DNA of 64,000 nucleotides from JBFWVD01 sp050246915 (GTDB lineage: Bacteria > Actinomycetota > Acidimicrobiia > Acidimicrobiales > Ilumatobacteraceae): positions 1 through 64,000 of the forward strand of contig JBFWVD010000004.1 of NCBI GenBank assembly GCA_050246915.1, read 5' to 3'. Numbering within the stretch: position 1 is the stretch's first letter; every line of letters begins with the position of its first letter. This document shows, one piece after another, positions 45,400 to 54,421 of this stretch. The notes beneath the pieces were generated by a model, which worked only from the letters and a program-made list of their open reading frames with translations, was not told the DNA's origin and made no database searches. A program made the position numbers and the translations under genes.

Positions 45400-46872
45400 T
45401 CAGGAGTTGGAGCCGATCATGGCCGTCAGCTCGGTGACCATGCCTTCGATCTCGTGCGCCCGGGTCTGGGCGGTGCCGATCGAGGCGGCGGTGGACTGGC
45501 TGTTGCGGACCACACTGCTGGTGAGATTGGCGATGGAGCCGGTGCCGCTGGCCACCACATCCACCGAGTGGGTGATCTCACTGGTGACGGCGCTCTGTTC
45601 CTCGACGGCCGCGGCGATGGTGGTCTGGATGCCGCTGATCTGAGCGATCGTCTCGTTCACCTTGTCGATGGCGTGCACGGCACTTTGCGAGTCGGTGCGG
45701 ATGGCGTTGATCTTCTCGCGGATCTCCTCGGTGGCCCGGGCCGATTCCTCGGCCAGGTTCTTCACCTCGGAGGCGACCACGGCGAAGCCCTTGCCGGCAT
45801 CGCCGGCCCGAGCGGCCTCGATGGTGGCGTTGAGGGCGAGCAGGTTGGTCTCCTCGGCGATGCCGGCGATGAGCTCGACCACGCGGCCGATCTCCTCGCT
45901 GGACGCCGCCAACTTGTGCATCACGGTGGTGGCTTCGGTGGAGACGTACACCGCGTCGTTGGCCACGCCAGAGGCCAGCTGGGCCTGCGAGGCGATCTCG
46001 TGGATCGAGGCGCTCAGCTCCTCGACGGCGGCGGCGACGCTGTGGGCCTGCGAGCCGATCTCGTTGGTGGTGACCGACACCCGCTCGGCTTCGCCGGTGA
46101 CTTCCATGGCCTCGGCCGAGACCTGGGTCGACACGGTGGCCAGCTCGAGGGCGGCGGGTCCGAGGCGATCGGACATCGAGCGGAGTCCGTCGGTGATCTT
46201 CTTGCTGCTGCGGTTGATCATCATCCACATTCCGGCGATGGCGCCGGCGAGGATGACGATGATCGCGGTCAGCACCGTCGTTCTTGCGGAGTTCGCTGAA
46301 TCGAGCGCGTCCTTGCCGACTTGGTCGATCTGATCGCTCAGGTTCCCGAGACTGGTCTCGAGCTCTTCGAAGTCGCTCTCGAACTGGGTGAGCGTCGCGG
46401 CCTGCTCCTCATCGCTGAGGTTGCCGGCGACGATCTTGGACGCGTCTGCAAGGTACTGCTCGAGAGTGGGTTTGACGGCGTCGAGGGCCGAGGCGGTACC
46501 GGCGCTGAGGTTCTCGATGCCGCTGTTGAGGAGGTTCTCTCGAAAGGCAGTCTGGGCGTCCGCTAGATCGGCTTGGACCGCCTGCAGTTCGGCGTCGTCT
46601 TTGGCGAGCAGCGCTCCGCGCACGATGCCCACCGTTCCGTCGTGGTACATGTCGCCGAGGTCGGCGTGGTGGCGTACCTCCGCAGCGCGTTGCACCTCCG
46701 AGGTGTGCGAGGCGATGGTTCGGGCTCCCCAGAGACCGATCAGGCCGACCACGCTGGCGGCGGCAATGGCGACGATCAACTGGGTCCGCAGCTGCTGCGG
46801 GATGGTGCGAGTCGTTGCAGGCATGCACGCTTCGTCGGCACGCCAATCGTGGAACTGAGGCACCTCGTTCAT
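45400..46872 (-). CDS. Methyl-accepting chemotaxis protein (membrane chemoreceptor)
   Basis: 490 residues; ATG at 46824 (residue 17) is an alternative start that places the first helix near the N-terminus. A transmembrane helix (LIVAIAAASVVGLIGLWGA) is followed by a four-helix sensor of about 150 residues and a second helix (TVLTAIIVILAGAIAGMWMMI). No clear HAMP is seen before the signalling coil. The tip is AEETNLLALNATIEAARAGDAGKGFAVVASEVKNLAEESARATEEI. It ends ahead of an 18-bp terminator stem, so it is a single-gene unit. Ligand unknown. Confidence 0.92.
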   Translation of the reverse strand: MNEVPQFHDWRADEACMPATTRTIPQQLRTQLIVAIAAASVVGLIGLWGARTIASHTSEVQRAAEVRHHADLGDMYHDGTVGIVRGALLAKDDAELQAVQADLADAQTAFRENLLNSGIENLSAGTASALDAVKPTLEQYLADASKIVAGNLSDEEQAATLTQFESDFEELETSLGNLSDQIDQVGKDALDSANSARTTVLTAIIVILAGAIAGMWMMINRSSKKITDGLRSMSDRLGPAALELATVSTQVSAEAMEVTGEAERVSVTTNEIGSQAHSVAAAVEELSASIHEIASQAQLASGVANDAVYVSTEATTVMHKLAASSEEIGRVVELIAGIAEETNLLALNATIEAARAGDAGKGFAVVASEVKNLAEESARATEEIREKINAIRTDSQSAVHAIDKVNETIAQISGIQTTIAAAVEEQSAVTSEITHSVDVVASGTGSIANLTSSVVRNSQSTAASIGTAQTRAHEIEGMVTELTAMIGSNS

Positions 46873-47001
46873 TTCTTACGGCTAGCTGACCGAGGGGAGA
46901 ATTCCGCTGAACGATGTCCGGAATATCGCGACAGGGACACGTCATATTGGCGTTCGACGGCCGTCGGAGGTGGGCCACGATGTCCGACCCCACCTGCGAC
47001 A

Positions 47002-48093
47002 ATGGCCGAGATGCCCCTGCCGTTCCCGGTCCCGCTGAGTCCCATGCTGGCGAAGTCCAGCGATCATCTCCCCGACGGCGAGGGATGGCTTTTCGAACCA
47101 AAATGGGATGGGTTCCGTTGCATCGTCGAGCGCGACGGGAACGAGGTGAACCTCTCGAGCCGCAACGGCCGCTCGCTCTCGCGCTACTTCCCCGAGATGG
47201 TGGGAGGGGCGCTCGCTGCTCTGCCGCCGGGCGCGGTCGTCGACGGCGAGTTGGTGGTGCCCCGACTCGATCGGCCCGGCCTCGACTTCGATGCGCTGTC
47301 CCAGCGCATCCATCCGGCGGCCAGTCGTGTGAACCGCCTCGCCGCCGAGACGCCGTCATTGTTCGTGGCCTTCGATCTGTTGGCCCGCGATGGCGAGTCG
47401 TTCCTCGCCCGCCCGTTCCGTGACCGGCGCGCCGCGCTGGAGGACCTGACGCCGCGATCGGAGCCGCTGACCACGCGGGTGGCGCTCACGCCGCTCACCG
47501 ACGATGTGGCAGTCGCGGCGCGCTGGTTCACCCAGTTCGAAGGAGCGGGGCTCGACGGCATCGTGGCCAAGCGAGCCGATGGCCCCTACACACCAGGTGA
47601 GCGCACGATGATCAAGGTCAAGCACGAGCGCAGCGCCGACTGTGTGGTGGCCGGCTATCGCGTGCACAAGGACGGCAGGGGCGTGGGTTCGCTGTTGCTC
47701 GGTCTGTTCGACGCAGCCGGCGTACTCCATCATGTCGGCGTGGCGTCCAGCTTCACGGCCAAACGTCGCGCCGCGCTGCTCGAAGAGTTGGCGGCGCTGG
47801 TCCCCACCGATCTGAACGATCACCCGTGGCGCGACTGGGCCATGGCGTCAGCCCACGAGACGGCACGACTTCCCGGTGGCCAGAGCCGATGGACCGGCGA
47901 CAAGGACCTCAGCTTCGTCGCCCTCCGACCGGAGCTGGTGGCCGAGGTGCGCTTCAGCCAGTTGCAGGGCGATCGATTCCGTCACGGAGCATCGCTCGTT
48001 CGTTGGCGTCCCGATCGCGAGCCGAGCAGCTGCACCTATGAGCAACTCGAGGTGGCGACACCGGTGGAGCTGGCGGAGTTGCTGCGGGCGTGA
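47002..48093 (+). CDS. ligC: ATP-dependent DNA ligase (LigC-type)
   Basis: 363 residues. The active-site Lys is residue 34 in LFEPKWDGFRCI (K-x-D-G). Further nucleotidyltransferase motifs are SSRNGRSLSRYFPE, VVDGELVVP, LFVAFDLLA, GLDGIVAKRADGPYTPGERTMIKVKH. An OB fold closes the chain (RPELVAEVRFSQLQGDRFRHGASLVRWRPD). The length matches mycobacterial LigC, which seals nicks in gap and excision repair with a PrimPol-type polymerase. That partner is encoded at 57425-58456, nine kilobases away on the other strand, not next door as usual. ATG 47002 is preferred; ATG 47011 is close. Confidence 0.93.
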   Translation: MAEMPLPFPVPLSPMLAKSSDHLPDGEGWLFEPKWDGFRCIVERDGNEVNLSSRNGRSLSRYFPEMVGGALAALPPGAVVDGELVVPRLDRPGLDFDALSQRIHPAASRVNRLAAETPSLFVAFDLLARDGESFLARPFRDRRAALEDLTPRSEPLTTRVALTPLTDDVAVAARWFTQFEGAGLDGIVAKRADGPYTPGERTMIKVKHERSADCVVAGYRVHKDGRGVGSLLLGLFDAAGVLHHVGVASSFTAKRRAALLEELAALVPTDLNDHPWRDWAMASAHETARLPGGQSRWTGDKDLSFVALRPELVAEVRFSQLQGDRFRHGASLVRWRPDREPSSCTYEQLEVATPVELAELLRA

Positions 48094-48094
48094 C

Positions 48095-48112
48095 GCGCAA
48101 GTCGAATTGCGC
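48095..48112. promoter_or_regulatory. Inverted repeat just upstream of the AtzH-like gene
   Basis: GCGCAA (48095-48100) and TTGCGC (48107-48112) form a perfect dyad around GTCGAA, 12 bases before the AtzH-like ATG and right after the ligase stop. The inner CAA-N6-TTG agrees with the operators at 52061 and 54422. It could be an operator of the biuret cluster or part of a short terminator. Confidence 0.35.
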
Positions 48113-48124
48113 TTGACTGCGCAG

Positions 48125-48511
48125 ATGCCAGACACGCCCGAACACGACCCTTGGGAGAGCGCCGTCGCCGAGGTCACCGCGCTGTCGGACATCTACGAGC
48201 GGGACCTCATTGCCAACGACGTCGCCGCAATGGATGCCGTCTTCTGGGCCGACGAGCGCGTGCTCCGCTTCGGCATCGCCGAGATCCAATACGGCTACGA
48301 CGAGATCGCCACGTGGCGAGCTGCCTCGCCAGGGGTGCCTCGCGATCGGGTCGTGACACACCGCTCGGTGCAGGCGTTCAGTGATGACGTCGTGGCGGTG
48401 GACATCGTGTTCCGCAATGGCGACGCACCGGGCGTCGGTCGTCAGTCGCAGCTGTGGGTGCGACTCGATGTCGGCTGGCGCATCGTGCGGGCCCACGTGT
48501 CGATGATGTAA
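48125..48511 (+). CDS. AtzH-like protein (DUF3225)
   Basis: 128 residues of the AtzH-like family, an NTF2-like fold: a helix IYERDLIANDVAAMDAVFW, then RVLRFGIAEIQYGYDEIATWRAASPG, and closing strands GRQSQLWVRLDVGWRIVRAHVSMM. In the revised s-triazine pathway AtzH works on dicarboxylated urea just before allophanate hydrolase. The gene stands upstream of the GntR regulator and importer, and a BiuH and AtzF pair lies downstream, so a link to biuret or cyanuric acid nitrogen use is likely. No AtzD or AtzE is in the window, so its substrate in this strain is unclear. Confidence 0.82.
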   Translation: MPDTPEHDPWESAVAEVTALSDIYERDLIANDVAAMDAVFWADERVLRFGIAEIQYGYDEIATWRAASPGVPRDRVVTHRSVQAFSDDVVAVDIVFRNGDAPGVGRQSQLWVRLDVGWRIVRAHVSMM

Positions 48512-48635
48512 CCGGGATCGGCCGCTCACGACAGATGGCGGTCAGCAATACGGCAGCGCCACGACAGCAAGTGCTCCCGGGTCCGAAACATTGCAGGCAT
48601 AGCAGCGAAACACCTGCTCTCTACGGTCCACAGCC

Positions 48636-49382
48636 ATGTATACAGACCCGCGTGCAGCCCGGCCCGCGTCCGCTCAGTCGGTGGCCGGGCGCGCTGCCCC
48701 GGCGTCGGGCGGCTTGCGCGGCGACGAGACCTATCGCACGCTCAAGACCCGACTGTTGCTCGGTGAGTATCCACTCAACGTTCGCCTCGGTGAGGAGCGC
48801 CTCGCCGCTTCGATGACCGTGTCGCGCACGCCGGTGCGAGAGGCACTCAAGCGTCTCCACGCCGAAGGGCTGCTGGAGCGGCGAGACGACGGTGGGTACC
48901 AACCGGCGGTGCCCGAGGTGACCGTGATGCGTCATCTCTACGAAGTCCGCGCCGGGCTCGAACTGCTCTGCCTGCAACGGCCGAGCCGCAATGGGTCTCG
49001 CCATGATCCTGCCGTGCTGGAGCCGCTGCGCGATCAGTGGCGTCAGTTGGTGACCGATCCCCCCGCCGCCGATCCCGGCTTCGTCATGCTGGACGAGTCC
49101 TTCCACATCACGTTGGCCACCGCCGCAGGCAATCCGGTCGCCGTGGACCTGCTCAGGCAGGTCAACGATCGGATCCGTTTGGTGCGGATGCTCGATTTCC
49201 TCTCGCACGAACGCATCGTCGCCACCATCGATGAACACCTCGGGCTGGTCGAGCTGGTGCTGTCAGGCGATGCGGTCGGTGCCGAAGCGGCCTTCAGCAG
49301 CCATCTGCAGGTCTCCATGACCGTCGTCGAAGAGCGTGTCCAGCAGGCCATCGCCCGCATGATCACCGGAGGCAGCCGATGA
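48636..49382 (+). CDS. GntR-family (FCD-type) transcriptional regulator
   Basis: 248 residues. The winged helix is at about 25-95 (ETYRTLKTRLLLGEYPLNVRLGEERLAASMTVSRTPVREALKRLHAEGLLERRDDGGY), followed by a helical FCD ligand domain (EVRAGLELLCLQRP, DESFHITLATAAGNP, ERIVATIDEHLGLVELVLSGD). It probably senses biuret, allophanate or a related nitrogen signal, an inference from its place directly before the importer operon. The stop overlaps the ABC ATPase start as ATGA. A TGTATACA palindrome overlaps its own start codon and suits autoregulation. Confidence 0.9.
   Translation: MYTDPRAARPASAQSVAGRAAPASGGLRGDETYRTLKTRLLLGEYPLNVRLGEERLAASMTVSRTPVREALKRLHAEGLLERRDDGGYQPAVPEVTVMRHLYEVRAGLELLCLQRPSRNGSRHDPAVLEPLRDQWRQLVTDPPAADPGFVMLDESFHITLATAAGNPVAVDLLRQVNDRIRLVRMLDFLSHERIVATIDEHLGLVELVLSGDAVGAEAAFSSHLQVSMTVVEERVQQAIARMITGGSR
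48637..48644. promoter_or_regulatory. Candidate GntR operator overlapping its own start codon
   Basis: TGTATACA is a perfect palindrome with the GTATAC core known for FCD-type GntR regulators. It begins one base into the ATG of the GntR gene, so binding would block initiation. No second copy was seen in the cluster. Confidence 0.4.
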
Positions 49383-50974
49383 ACCCATCGCTCGATGCAA
49401 CTCGAGTTGACACCGCGCCGAGCCGTGGGGCTGTGGACCGCTCCGTGCATCTGTTGCGTGCGCACGGCATCGTGAAGCGCTTCGGCGCCTTGGCCGCCAA
49501 CGATGGCGCCGGCCTCACCGTCGGGCACGGCGAAGTGCACTCGCTGCTCGGTGAGAACGGCGCCGGCAAGTCGACGCTCATGAAGGTCCTCTACGGCGTG
49601 TACGCGCCCGACGAGGGCGAGATCCACATCGACGGGGCGCCGGTGACCATCACCTCATCGGCCGACGCTCGCCGCAACGGGATCGGCATGGTGTTCCAGG
49701 ATCTGCGATTGGTGCCGGCGCTCACCGTGGTCGAGAACATGGCCCTCGCCTTGCCCCTCGCGGGGCTCCGGCTCGACCGGCGGGCGTTGTCGCGCCGCAT
49801 CCGGGAAGCGTCGGAGCAATTCGGATTGACGGTGCATCCCGACGCAACGGTTCGCGATCTGTCGATCGGCGAGCGGCAGCGGGTGGAGATCGTCAAGGTC
49901 CTTCTGGCTGGGGCTCGCCTGATCATCCTCGACGAGCCCACCAGCGTGCTCGCCCCCCAGGAGGTCGATCAGCTCTTCGAAGGTCTTCGAGCCCTGCGGG
50001 CCGAGGGACGTTCGGTGGCGGTCATCACCCACAAGCTCACCGAGTCGCGAGCCATCAGCGACAAGGTCTCGGTGCTGCGGGCCGGCAAGCTGGTGATCGA
50101 CGCCGTCGACCCCCGGACGGTCACCGACGACGAACTGGTCGAGGCGATGGTCGGTCGCAAGGTGCAGCCACTGTCGGTTCCCCGCTCGCCGGCGCGCCCC
50201 GCGGTGGCGCTGTCCCTGAAGGGCATCACCGTTCGTGATCCGCGTCGAGGGCTGTTGCTCAAGAACGTCGACCTCGAGGTGCGGGCCGGCGAGTTGCTCG
50301 GCATCGCTGGCGTGGCGGGCAACGGCCAGCTCCCGCTGTACGAAGTGGCCATGGGCTTGCAGCAGCCCACCGAAGGAACGCTCACCATCGCCGGTCGAGC
50401 CATGCCCAGACCATCGGCCCGCAAGGCGCTGGCCGCCGGAGCGAAGGGGATCTGCGAAGACCCCGTGCGCGATGCGGTGGTGCCGGGGCTGTCGGTGTTG
50501 CAGCACATCGCGCTCGACGTGCTGCACACCAGCCGCAAGCGTTTCGGCATCGACTGGAGCGCGGTGCGACGTCATCTCCACGAACGAGACGAACACTGTG
50601 GCTTGCGCACGGCGGCGCCCGACCGAACGCTGGGCGCGCTGTCGGGCGGCAACATCCAACGGGTCATGTTGGTGCGGGCCCTGGGCTCACCGGCCGAGCT
50701 GATCGTGGCGGCCTATCCGAGCCGCGGCCTCGACGTCCTCACCACACGACGGACGCAAGAGTTGTTGCTGCAACGCCGAGCCGAGGGTTCCGGAGTCCTG
50801 CTCATCAGCGAAGACCTCGACGAACTGTTCGAGTTGTCCGATCGCATCGCCGTGATGCACGCCGGCGAAGTTGTGGGCATCGTCGATCCGGCGACGGCCG
50901 ATCGCTACACCGTCGGTCGACTGATGCTCGGGGCCGACGAAACCGCCGACGATGGCGAAGAGGCCGTGGCATGA
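49379..50974 (+). CDS. BMP-type ABC importer, double ATPase subunit
   Basis: 531 residues with two ABC domains, as in nucleoside/sugar importers (YufO, RbsA). The first is complete: Walker A GENGAGKSTLMKVLYG, signature LSIGERQRVEI, Walker B LIILDEPTSVLAP. The second is degenerate (VAGNGQLPLYEV for Walker A, LSGGNIQRVMLVRAL for the signature). ATG 49379 overlaps the GntR stop; GTG 49433 would give a start nearer the conserved LLRAHGIVKRFGALAAND and would leave the CAACTCGAGTTG palindrome (49398-49409) upstream. Powers the two permeases that follow. The likely substrate is biuret, from context. Confidence 0.92.
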   Translation: MNPSLDATRVDTAPSRGAVDRSVHLLRAHGIVKRFGALAANDGAGLTVGHGEVHSLLGENGAGKSTLMKVLYGVYAPDEGEIHIDGAPVTITSSADARRNGIGMVFQDLRLVPALTVVENMALALPLAGLRLDRRALSRRIREASEQFGLTVHPDATVRDLSIGERQRVEIVKVLLAGARLIILDEPTSVLAPQEVDQLFEGLRALRAEGRSVAVITHKLTESRAISDKVSVLRAGKLVIDAVDPRTVTDDELVEAMVGRKVQPLSVPRSPARPAVALSLKGITVRDPRRGLLLKNVDLEVRAGELLGIAGVAGNGQLPLYEVAMGLQQPTEGTLTIAGRAMPRPSARKALAAGAKGICEDPVRDAVVPGLSVLQHIALDVLHTSRKRFGIDWSAVRRHLHERDEHCGLRTAAPDRTLGALSGGNIQRVMLVRALGSPAELIVAAYPSRGLDVLTTRRTQELLLQRRAEGSGVLLISEDLDELFELSDRIAVMHAGEVVGIVDPATADRYTVGRLMLGADETADDGEEAVA

Positions 50975-52047
50975 GCACATCGGTGATCGACCCTGGGCTC
51001 GCGGTGGTGGAGGAACGCAAGCCACCGGTCATGACCGCGTTCCGATCAGCGTTGCCATCGCTGATGGCGGTGCTGGCGGCGTTCGTGCTGTTCGCCGTGT
51101 TCATCCTCGTCAAGGGGGTCAACCCGCTCACCGCCTATCACGACATGTTCACCGCCACGCTCACCGAGCCGACGGCGTTGGGGGACATCGCCATTCGGGC
51201 GACGCCGATCGTTCTGGCGGCACTGGCCGTGACCGTTCCCGCTCGGGCCGGACTCATCAACGTCGGCGGCGAAGGCCAGCTGATGATGGGCGGTCTCGGA
51301 GCGATGGCGGTGTCGTTGGCGTTGGGCGGCAACGCCAACGGCCCGCTCACCTTGGTGCTCATGGCGCTCGCCGGCATGGCCGCCGGCGCCATCTGGGCAG
51401 CGTTTGCCGCGGTGTTGCGCTTGGTCGTCGGCATCAGCGAGTCGGTCACGACCCTGTTGCTCAACTACATCGCGCTCGACCTGTTGCTCTTCCTCATCTA
51501 CGACCCGTGGAAGGACCTGAAGGGCTCCGGTCAGCCGGCCACCGAGCCGTTGCATGCCACCGAGCGACTCCCCATCATCGGCGACGGCCGCGTGCATCTC
51601 GGCGTGGGCATAGCGCTGGTGGCAGCCGTCGTGTTGTGGGCACTGCTGTCCCGGACCGCCTGGGGCTTTCGTATCCGTGTCGTCGGTGGCAACTCGGAGG
51701 CGGCTCGTCGCAGCGGGCTCCCGGTTGGTCCGCTGCTCATCAGTGCCATGGCGGTCGGCGGGGCGATGGCGGGGCTGGGTGGGTTCGTGCAACTCGCCGG
51801 TGTCGAGTTCAAGCTGCGCCAAGGCTTCTTGGCCACCTACGGGTACATCGGCTTCCTCGCTTCGTGGCTCGGTCGGCATCGCCCCTTGCTCGTGGTGGTC
51901 TCTGGAACGGCGTTGGCGGCCATCGCCATCGGCGGCAACTCGCTGCAGATCGACTCCGGGCTCCCTGCCGCCAGCGTGAACGTGTTGATGGCGTTGCTGC
52001 TCTTGTCCTTCTTCTGGGTGGGCAAGCGTCGGACGGTGACGTCGTGA
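50971..52047 (+). CDS. BMP-type ABC importer, permease 1
   Basis: 358 residues, about nine to ten membrane helices, of the BPD_transp_2 type. The start overlaps the ATPase stop (ATGA). Family features are the early VFILVKGVNPLTAYHDMF, RAGLINVGGEGQLMMGGLGAMAVSL, SVTTLLLNYIALDLL and the repeat-like AWGFRIRVVGGNSEAARRSGL coupling loop that contacts the ATPase. It pairs with the second permease to form the channel. Confidence 0.92.
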   Translation: MSTSVIDPGLAVVEERKPPVMTAFRSALPSLMAVLAAFVLFAVFILVKGVNPLTAYHDMFTATLTEPTALGDIAIRATPIVLAALAVTVPARAGLINVGGEGQLMMGGLGAMAVSLALGGNANGPLTLVLMALAGMAAGAIWAAFAAVLRLVVGISESVTTLLLNYIALDLLLFLIYDPWKDLKGSGQPATEPLHATERLPIIGDGRVHLGVGIALVAAVVLWALLSRTAWGFRIRVVGGNSEAARRSGLPVGPLLISAMAVGGAMAGLGGFVQLAGVEFKLRQGFLATYGYIGFLASWLGRHRPLLVVVSGTALAAIAIGGNSLQIDSGLPAASVNVLMALLLLSFFWVGKRRTVTS

Positions 52048-52060
52048 CCGAGAACCGTGT

Positions 52061-52076
52061 GTCAATGCATATTGAC
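52061..52076. promoter_or_regulatory. Candidate cluster operator between the two permease genes
   Basis: GTCAAT and ATTGAC flank GCAT, a perfect 6+4+6 inverted repeat. The same arms recur at 54422-54437. It lies 39 bases before the second permease ATG and ahead of its AGGAG ribosome site, so it may control an internal promoter within the importer operon. Confidence 0.5.
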
Positions 52077-52114
52077 GCTGTGATCGATGTCGACTCGAGC
52101 GAGAGGAGCAACCG

Positions 52115-53026
52115 ATGCTGCTGACCGAGGTCTTGGCCGGCGGTGTCCTCGGCGGCACCCCCATCCTCTATGCCGGTCTGGGCGAGGCGATGTCCGAGCG
52201 TGCGGGCGTGGTGAACCTCGGTACCGAGGGTTGCATGCTCGGAGGCGCACTGGCGGGCTACGCAGTTTCGTCAGAAGCCGGCAACGTCTGGGTAGGCGTG
52301 GTGGCCGGTGGGCTCGCTGGAGCGATGCTCGCCGCGCTGCACGCAGTGTTCGTCATCAAACGCGGCTCGAACCAGTTGGCCACCGGTCTCGTGGTGCTCT
52401 TCCTGGGGCTCGGTCTCACCTCGATGTTCGGCGTCGACTACGTGCAAGCGCTGGCGCCGGCGTTCGATGTGTGGGAGGTGCCGCTTTTGCACGACATCCC
52501 GGGAATCGGCACGATCTTGTTCGAACACGATCCGCTCGTCTATCTGTCCTTCGCACTGGTACCGATCGTGTGGTGGGTGATCCACCGCAGTCGATGGGGC
52601 GTGCTGTTGCGAGCCGCCGGTGAGCGCAGCGAAGTGCTCGACACACTCGGTCACCCCGTGGAGGTCATCCGCATGGCCGCGGTGACCGTCGGCGGCGCCT
52701 TGGCCGGGCTCGGCGGCGCACATCTCTCGACGGCCTACACCAAGCAATGGTTCGAGAACATGGTGCAAGGGCGCGGCTTCGTGGCCGTGGCCGTCGTCAT
52801 GTTCGCCGCCCGCCATCCAGTCAAGATCGCCGGTGGCGCCTATCTGTTCGGCGCCGCGCTCGCTCTGTCACCTGCCCTGCAGGCTCGGGGCTGGTCGGTC
52901 AATCAGTTCGCACTCGACGCCATCCCCTATGCGGTGACGTTGCTGGTGCTCATCATCCTCGGACGACGCGGCGCGGCGGCCGTCCCTGAGGAGCTCTCGA
53001 AGGTGTTCGACACCGCTCGGAGCTGA
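52115..53026 (+). CDS. BMP-type ABC importer, permease 2
   Basis: 303 residues with about eight membrane helices, second BPD_transp_2 subunit. Typical stretches are GGTPILYAGLGEAMSERAGVVNLGTEG near the start, the coupling loop RWGVLLRAAGERSEVLDTLGH, and LGGAHLSTAYTKQWFENMVQGRGFVAVAVV. AGGAG lies about seven bases before the ATG. It is separated from permease 1 by 67 bases holding an operator-like dyad, unlike the tight overlaps of the preceding genes. Confidence 0.92.
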   Translation: MLLTEVLAGGVLGGTPILYAGLGEAMSERAGVVNLGTEGCMLGGALAGYAVSSEAGNVWVGVVAGGLAGAMLAALHAVFVIKRGSNQLATGLVVLFLGLGLTSMFGVDYVQALAPAFDVWEVPLLHDIPGIGTILFEHDPLVYLSFALVPIVWWVIHRSRWGVLLRAAGERSEVLDTLGHPVEVIRMAAVTVGGALAGLGGAHLSTAYTKQWFENMVQGRGFVAVAVVMFAARHPVKIAGGAYLFGAALALSPALQARGWSVNQFALDAIPYAVTLLVLIILGRRGAAAVPEELSKVFDTARS

Positions 53027-53143
53027 ACCGGTGCGGCCCTTGGGTCGCCATCTCCACGACAAACAGCCACTCGGCACCAACTGTCCCATCGCCATCCGGC
53101 ACCAACCACCAGCGTTCCAATTCGACCCCAGGAGGGTTCCCCC

Positions 53144-54331
53144 ATGTCCAAATTCCGGCGTTCTGCAACCTTGGCCGTTGCAGGGCTCATGCTCCTGGCG
53201 GCGTGCGGCGATGACTCCTCGTCATCGTCGAGCGCCACCACCGCTGCCGCCAGCGGTGCCACCACTGCTGCGACCGCAGCCAGCGGCACCGGTCCCGGCG
53301 CCGGCTCCACCAAGGTCGGTTTCATCTTCGTCGGACCCAAGGACGACTACGGCTACAACCAGGCCGCGTATGAAGGCAGCCAGGCCGTAGGCAAGGCCCA
53401 CCCTGATCTCGAAGTGCTCACGGCCGAGAACGTGCCCGAGGATGACAGCGCCACCGCGGTGATGGAGTCGATGATCGCCAAGGGCGCCAAGATCATCTTC
53501 GCCACCTCCTACGGCCATCTCGATCCGGCGCTGAAGGTTGCCGCGGCTCATCCCGACGTCGCTGTCGTCCAGCAGGGCAACTTCATCCAAGACGCCATCG
53601 GCCCGAACGTGGGCACGTACTTCGGAACGGTGTACGAGCCGGTGTACCTCGCCGGCATCGCCGCTGGGAAGGCCACCAAGACCAACAAGCTCGGCTACGT
53701 CTACGCCTTCCCCATCCCGCAGACGATCGCCAACATCAACGCTTTCCAACTCGGCGCCCAGTCGGTGAACCCGAAAGCTGAGACGCTGGTGGTCAACACC
53801 TCGAACTGGTGCGATCCGGCCAAGCAGGCCGATGCGGCCAAGAGCCTCATCAGCCAAGGCGTGGATGTGATCACCCAGCACCAGGACTGCACGGCCACCA
53901 TCACCAAGGCCGCCGAGGCCGCTGGCATCATGGTGGTCGGCTACCACGCTGATGCAAGTTCGCTTGCCCCGAAGGGCTGGGTGACCGGTTCGGAATGGGA
54001 CTGGGCAGCGCTGTACAACGAGATCGTCGACACCGCGCTCGCCGGCAAGTTCACCGGATCCAAGTTCAACGCCAACTACCGAGTCGGCTTCAAGGATGGG
54101 GCGAACCCGTTCGTGCAGTCGAAGTTCGGCTCGATGGTGGACGCCGACACCCAGAAGCTCATCGCCGACAAGCTGGCAGTGATCTCCAAGGACGGCTCGC
54201 CCTTCACCGGTCCGGTGATGGCGCAGGACGGTAGCGAGATGTTCCCCGCCGGTACTCCCGACTACGCCACCGTCGAGGCCAAGAACACGGCTTTCGTCAA
54301 GGGAGTCATCGGGAGCATTCCCAAGAGCTGA
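53144..54331 (+). CDS. BMP-family substrate-binding lipoprotein of the ABC importer
   Basis: 395 residues. A lipoprotein signal ends in LLAACGDD, followed by a Ser/Thr/Ala linker and a PBP1-like BMP domain: TKVGFIFVGPKDDYGYNQAAYEGSQA, AKIIFATSYGHLDPALKVAA, YFGTVYEPVYLAGIAAGKATKTNKLGY, and VDVITQHQDCTATITKAAE. Relatives bind nucleosides, and some sit in biuret or triazine operons. AGGAGGG is eight bases before the ATG. The 117-base leader contains two copies of CGGCACCAAC (53072, 53097), whose meaning is unknown. It is followed by a strong hairpin. Confidence 0.93.
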   Translation: MSKFRRSATLAVAGLMLLAACGDDSSSSSSATTAAASGATTAATAASGTGPGAGSTKVGFIFVGPKDDYGYNQAAYEGSQAVGKAHPDLEVLTAENVPEDDSATAVMESMIAKGAKIIFATSYGHLDPALKVAAAHPDVAVVQQGNFIQDAIGPNVGTYFGTVYEPVYLAGIAAGKATKTNKLGYVYAFPIPQTIANINAFQLGAQSVNPKAETLVVNTSNWCDPAKQADAAKSLISQGVDVITQHQDCTATITKAAEAAGIMVVGYHADASSLAPKGWVTGSEWDWAALYNEIVDTALAGKFTGSKFNANYRVGFKDGANPFVQSKFGSMVDADTQKLIADKLAVISKDGSPFTGPVMAQDGSEMFPAGTPDYATVEAKNTAFVKGVIGSIPKS

Positions 54332-54381
54332 TCGTCCAGCGCCGATGCTGCGGCGCTGAGCGTTCATCTCTTCGCAGTCGA

Positions 54382-54419
54382 TCGGGTCGGGCTCTGCTGG
54401 TGCGGCGAGCCCGACCCGA
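54382..54419. terminator. Hairpin after the substrate-binding lipoprotein gene
   Basis: A 13-bp perfect stem (54382-54394 with 54407-54419; inner arms GGGTCGGGCTC and GAGCCCGACCC) and a 12-base loop, 50 bases past the lipoprotein stop. It separates the importer from the hydrolase genes. The operator at 54422 follows it immediately, as expected where a new transcript begins. Confidence 0.7.
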
Positions 54420-54421
54420 CC

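Noticed and set aside
44464..46299. 611-codon plus-strand frame over the DUF2079 and chemoreceptor genes
   Set aside because: It crosses the strong terminator at 45315-45356 and two well-supported genes on the other strand.
53072..53106. Two direct copies of CGGCACCAAC in the lipoprotein leader
   Set aside because: Only two copies with no recurrence at other cluster promoters; could be chance in GC-rich DNA.
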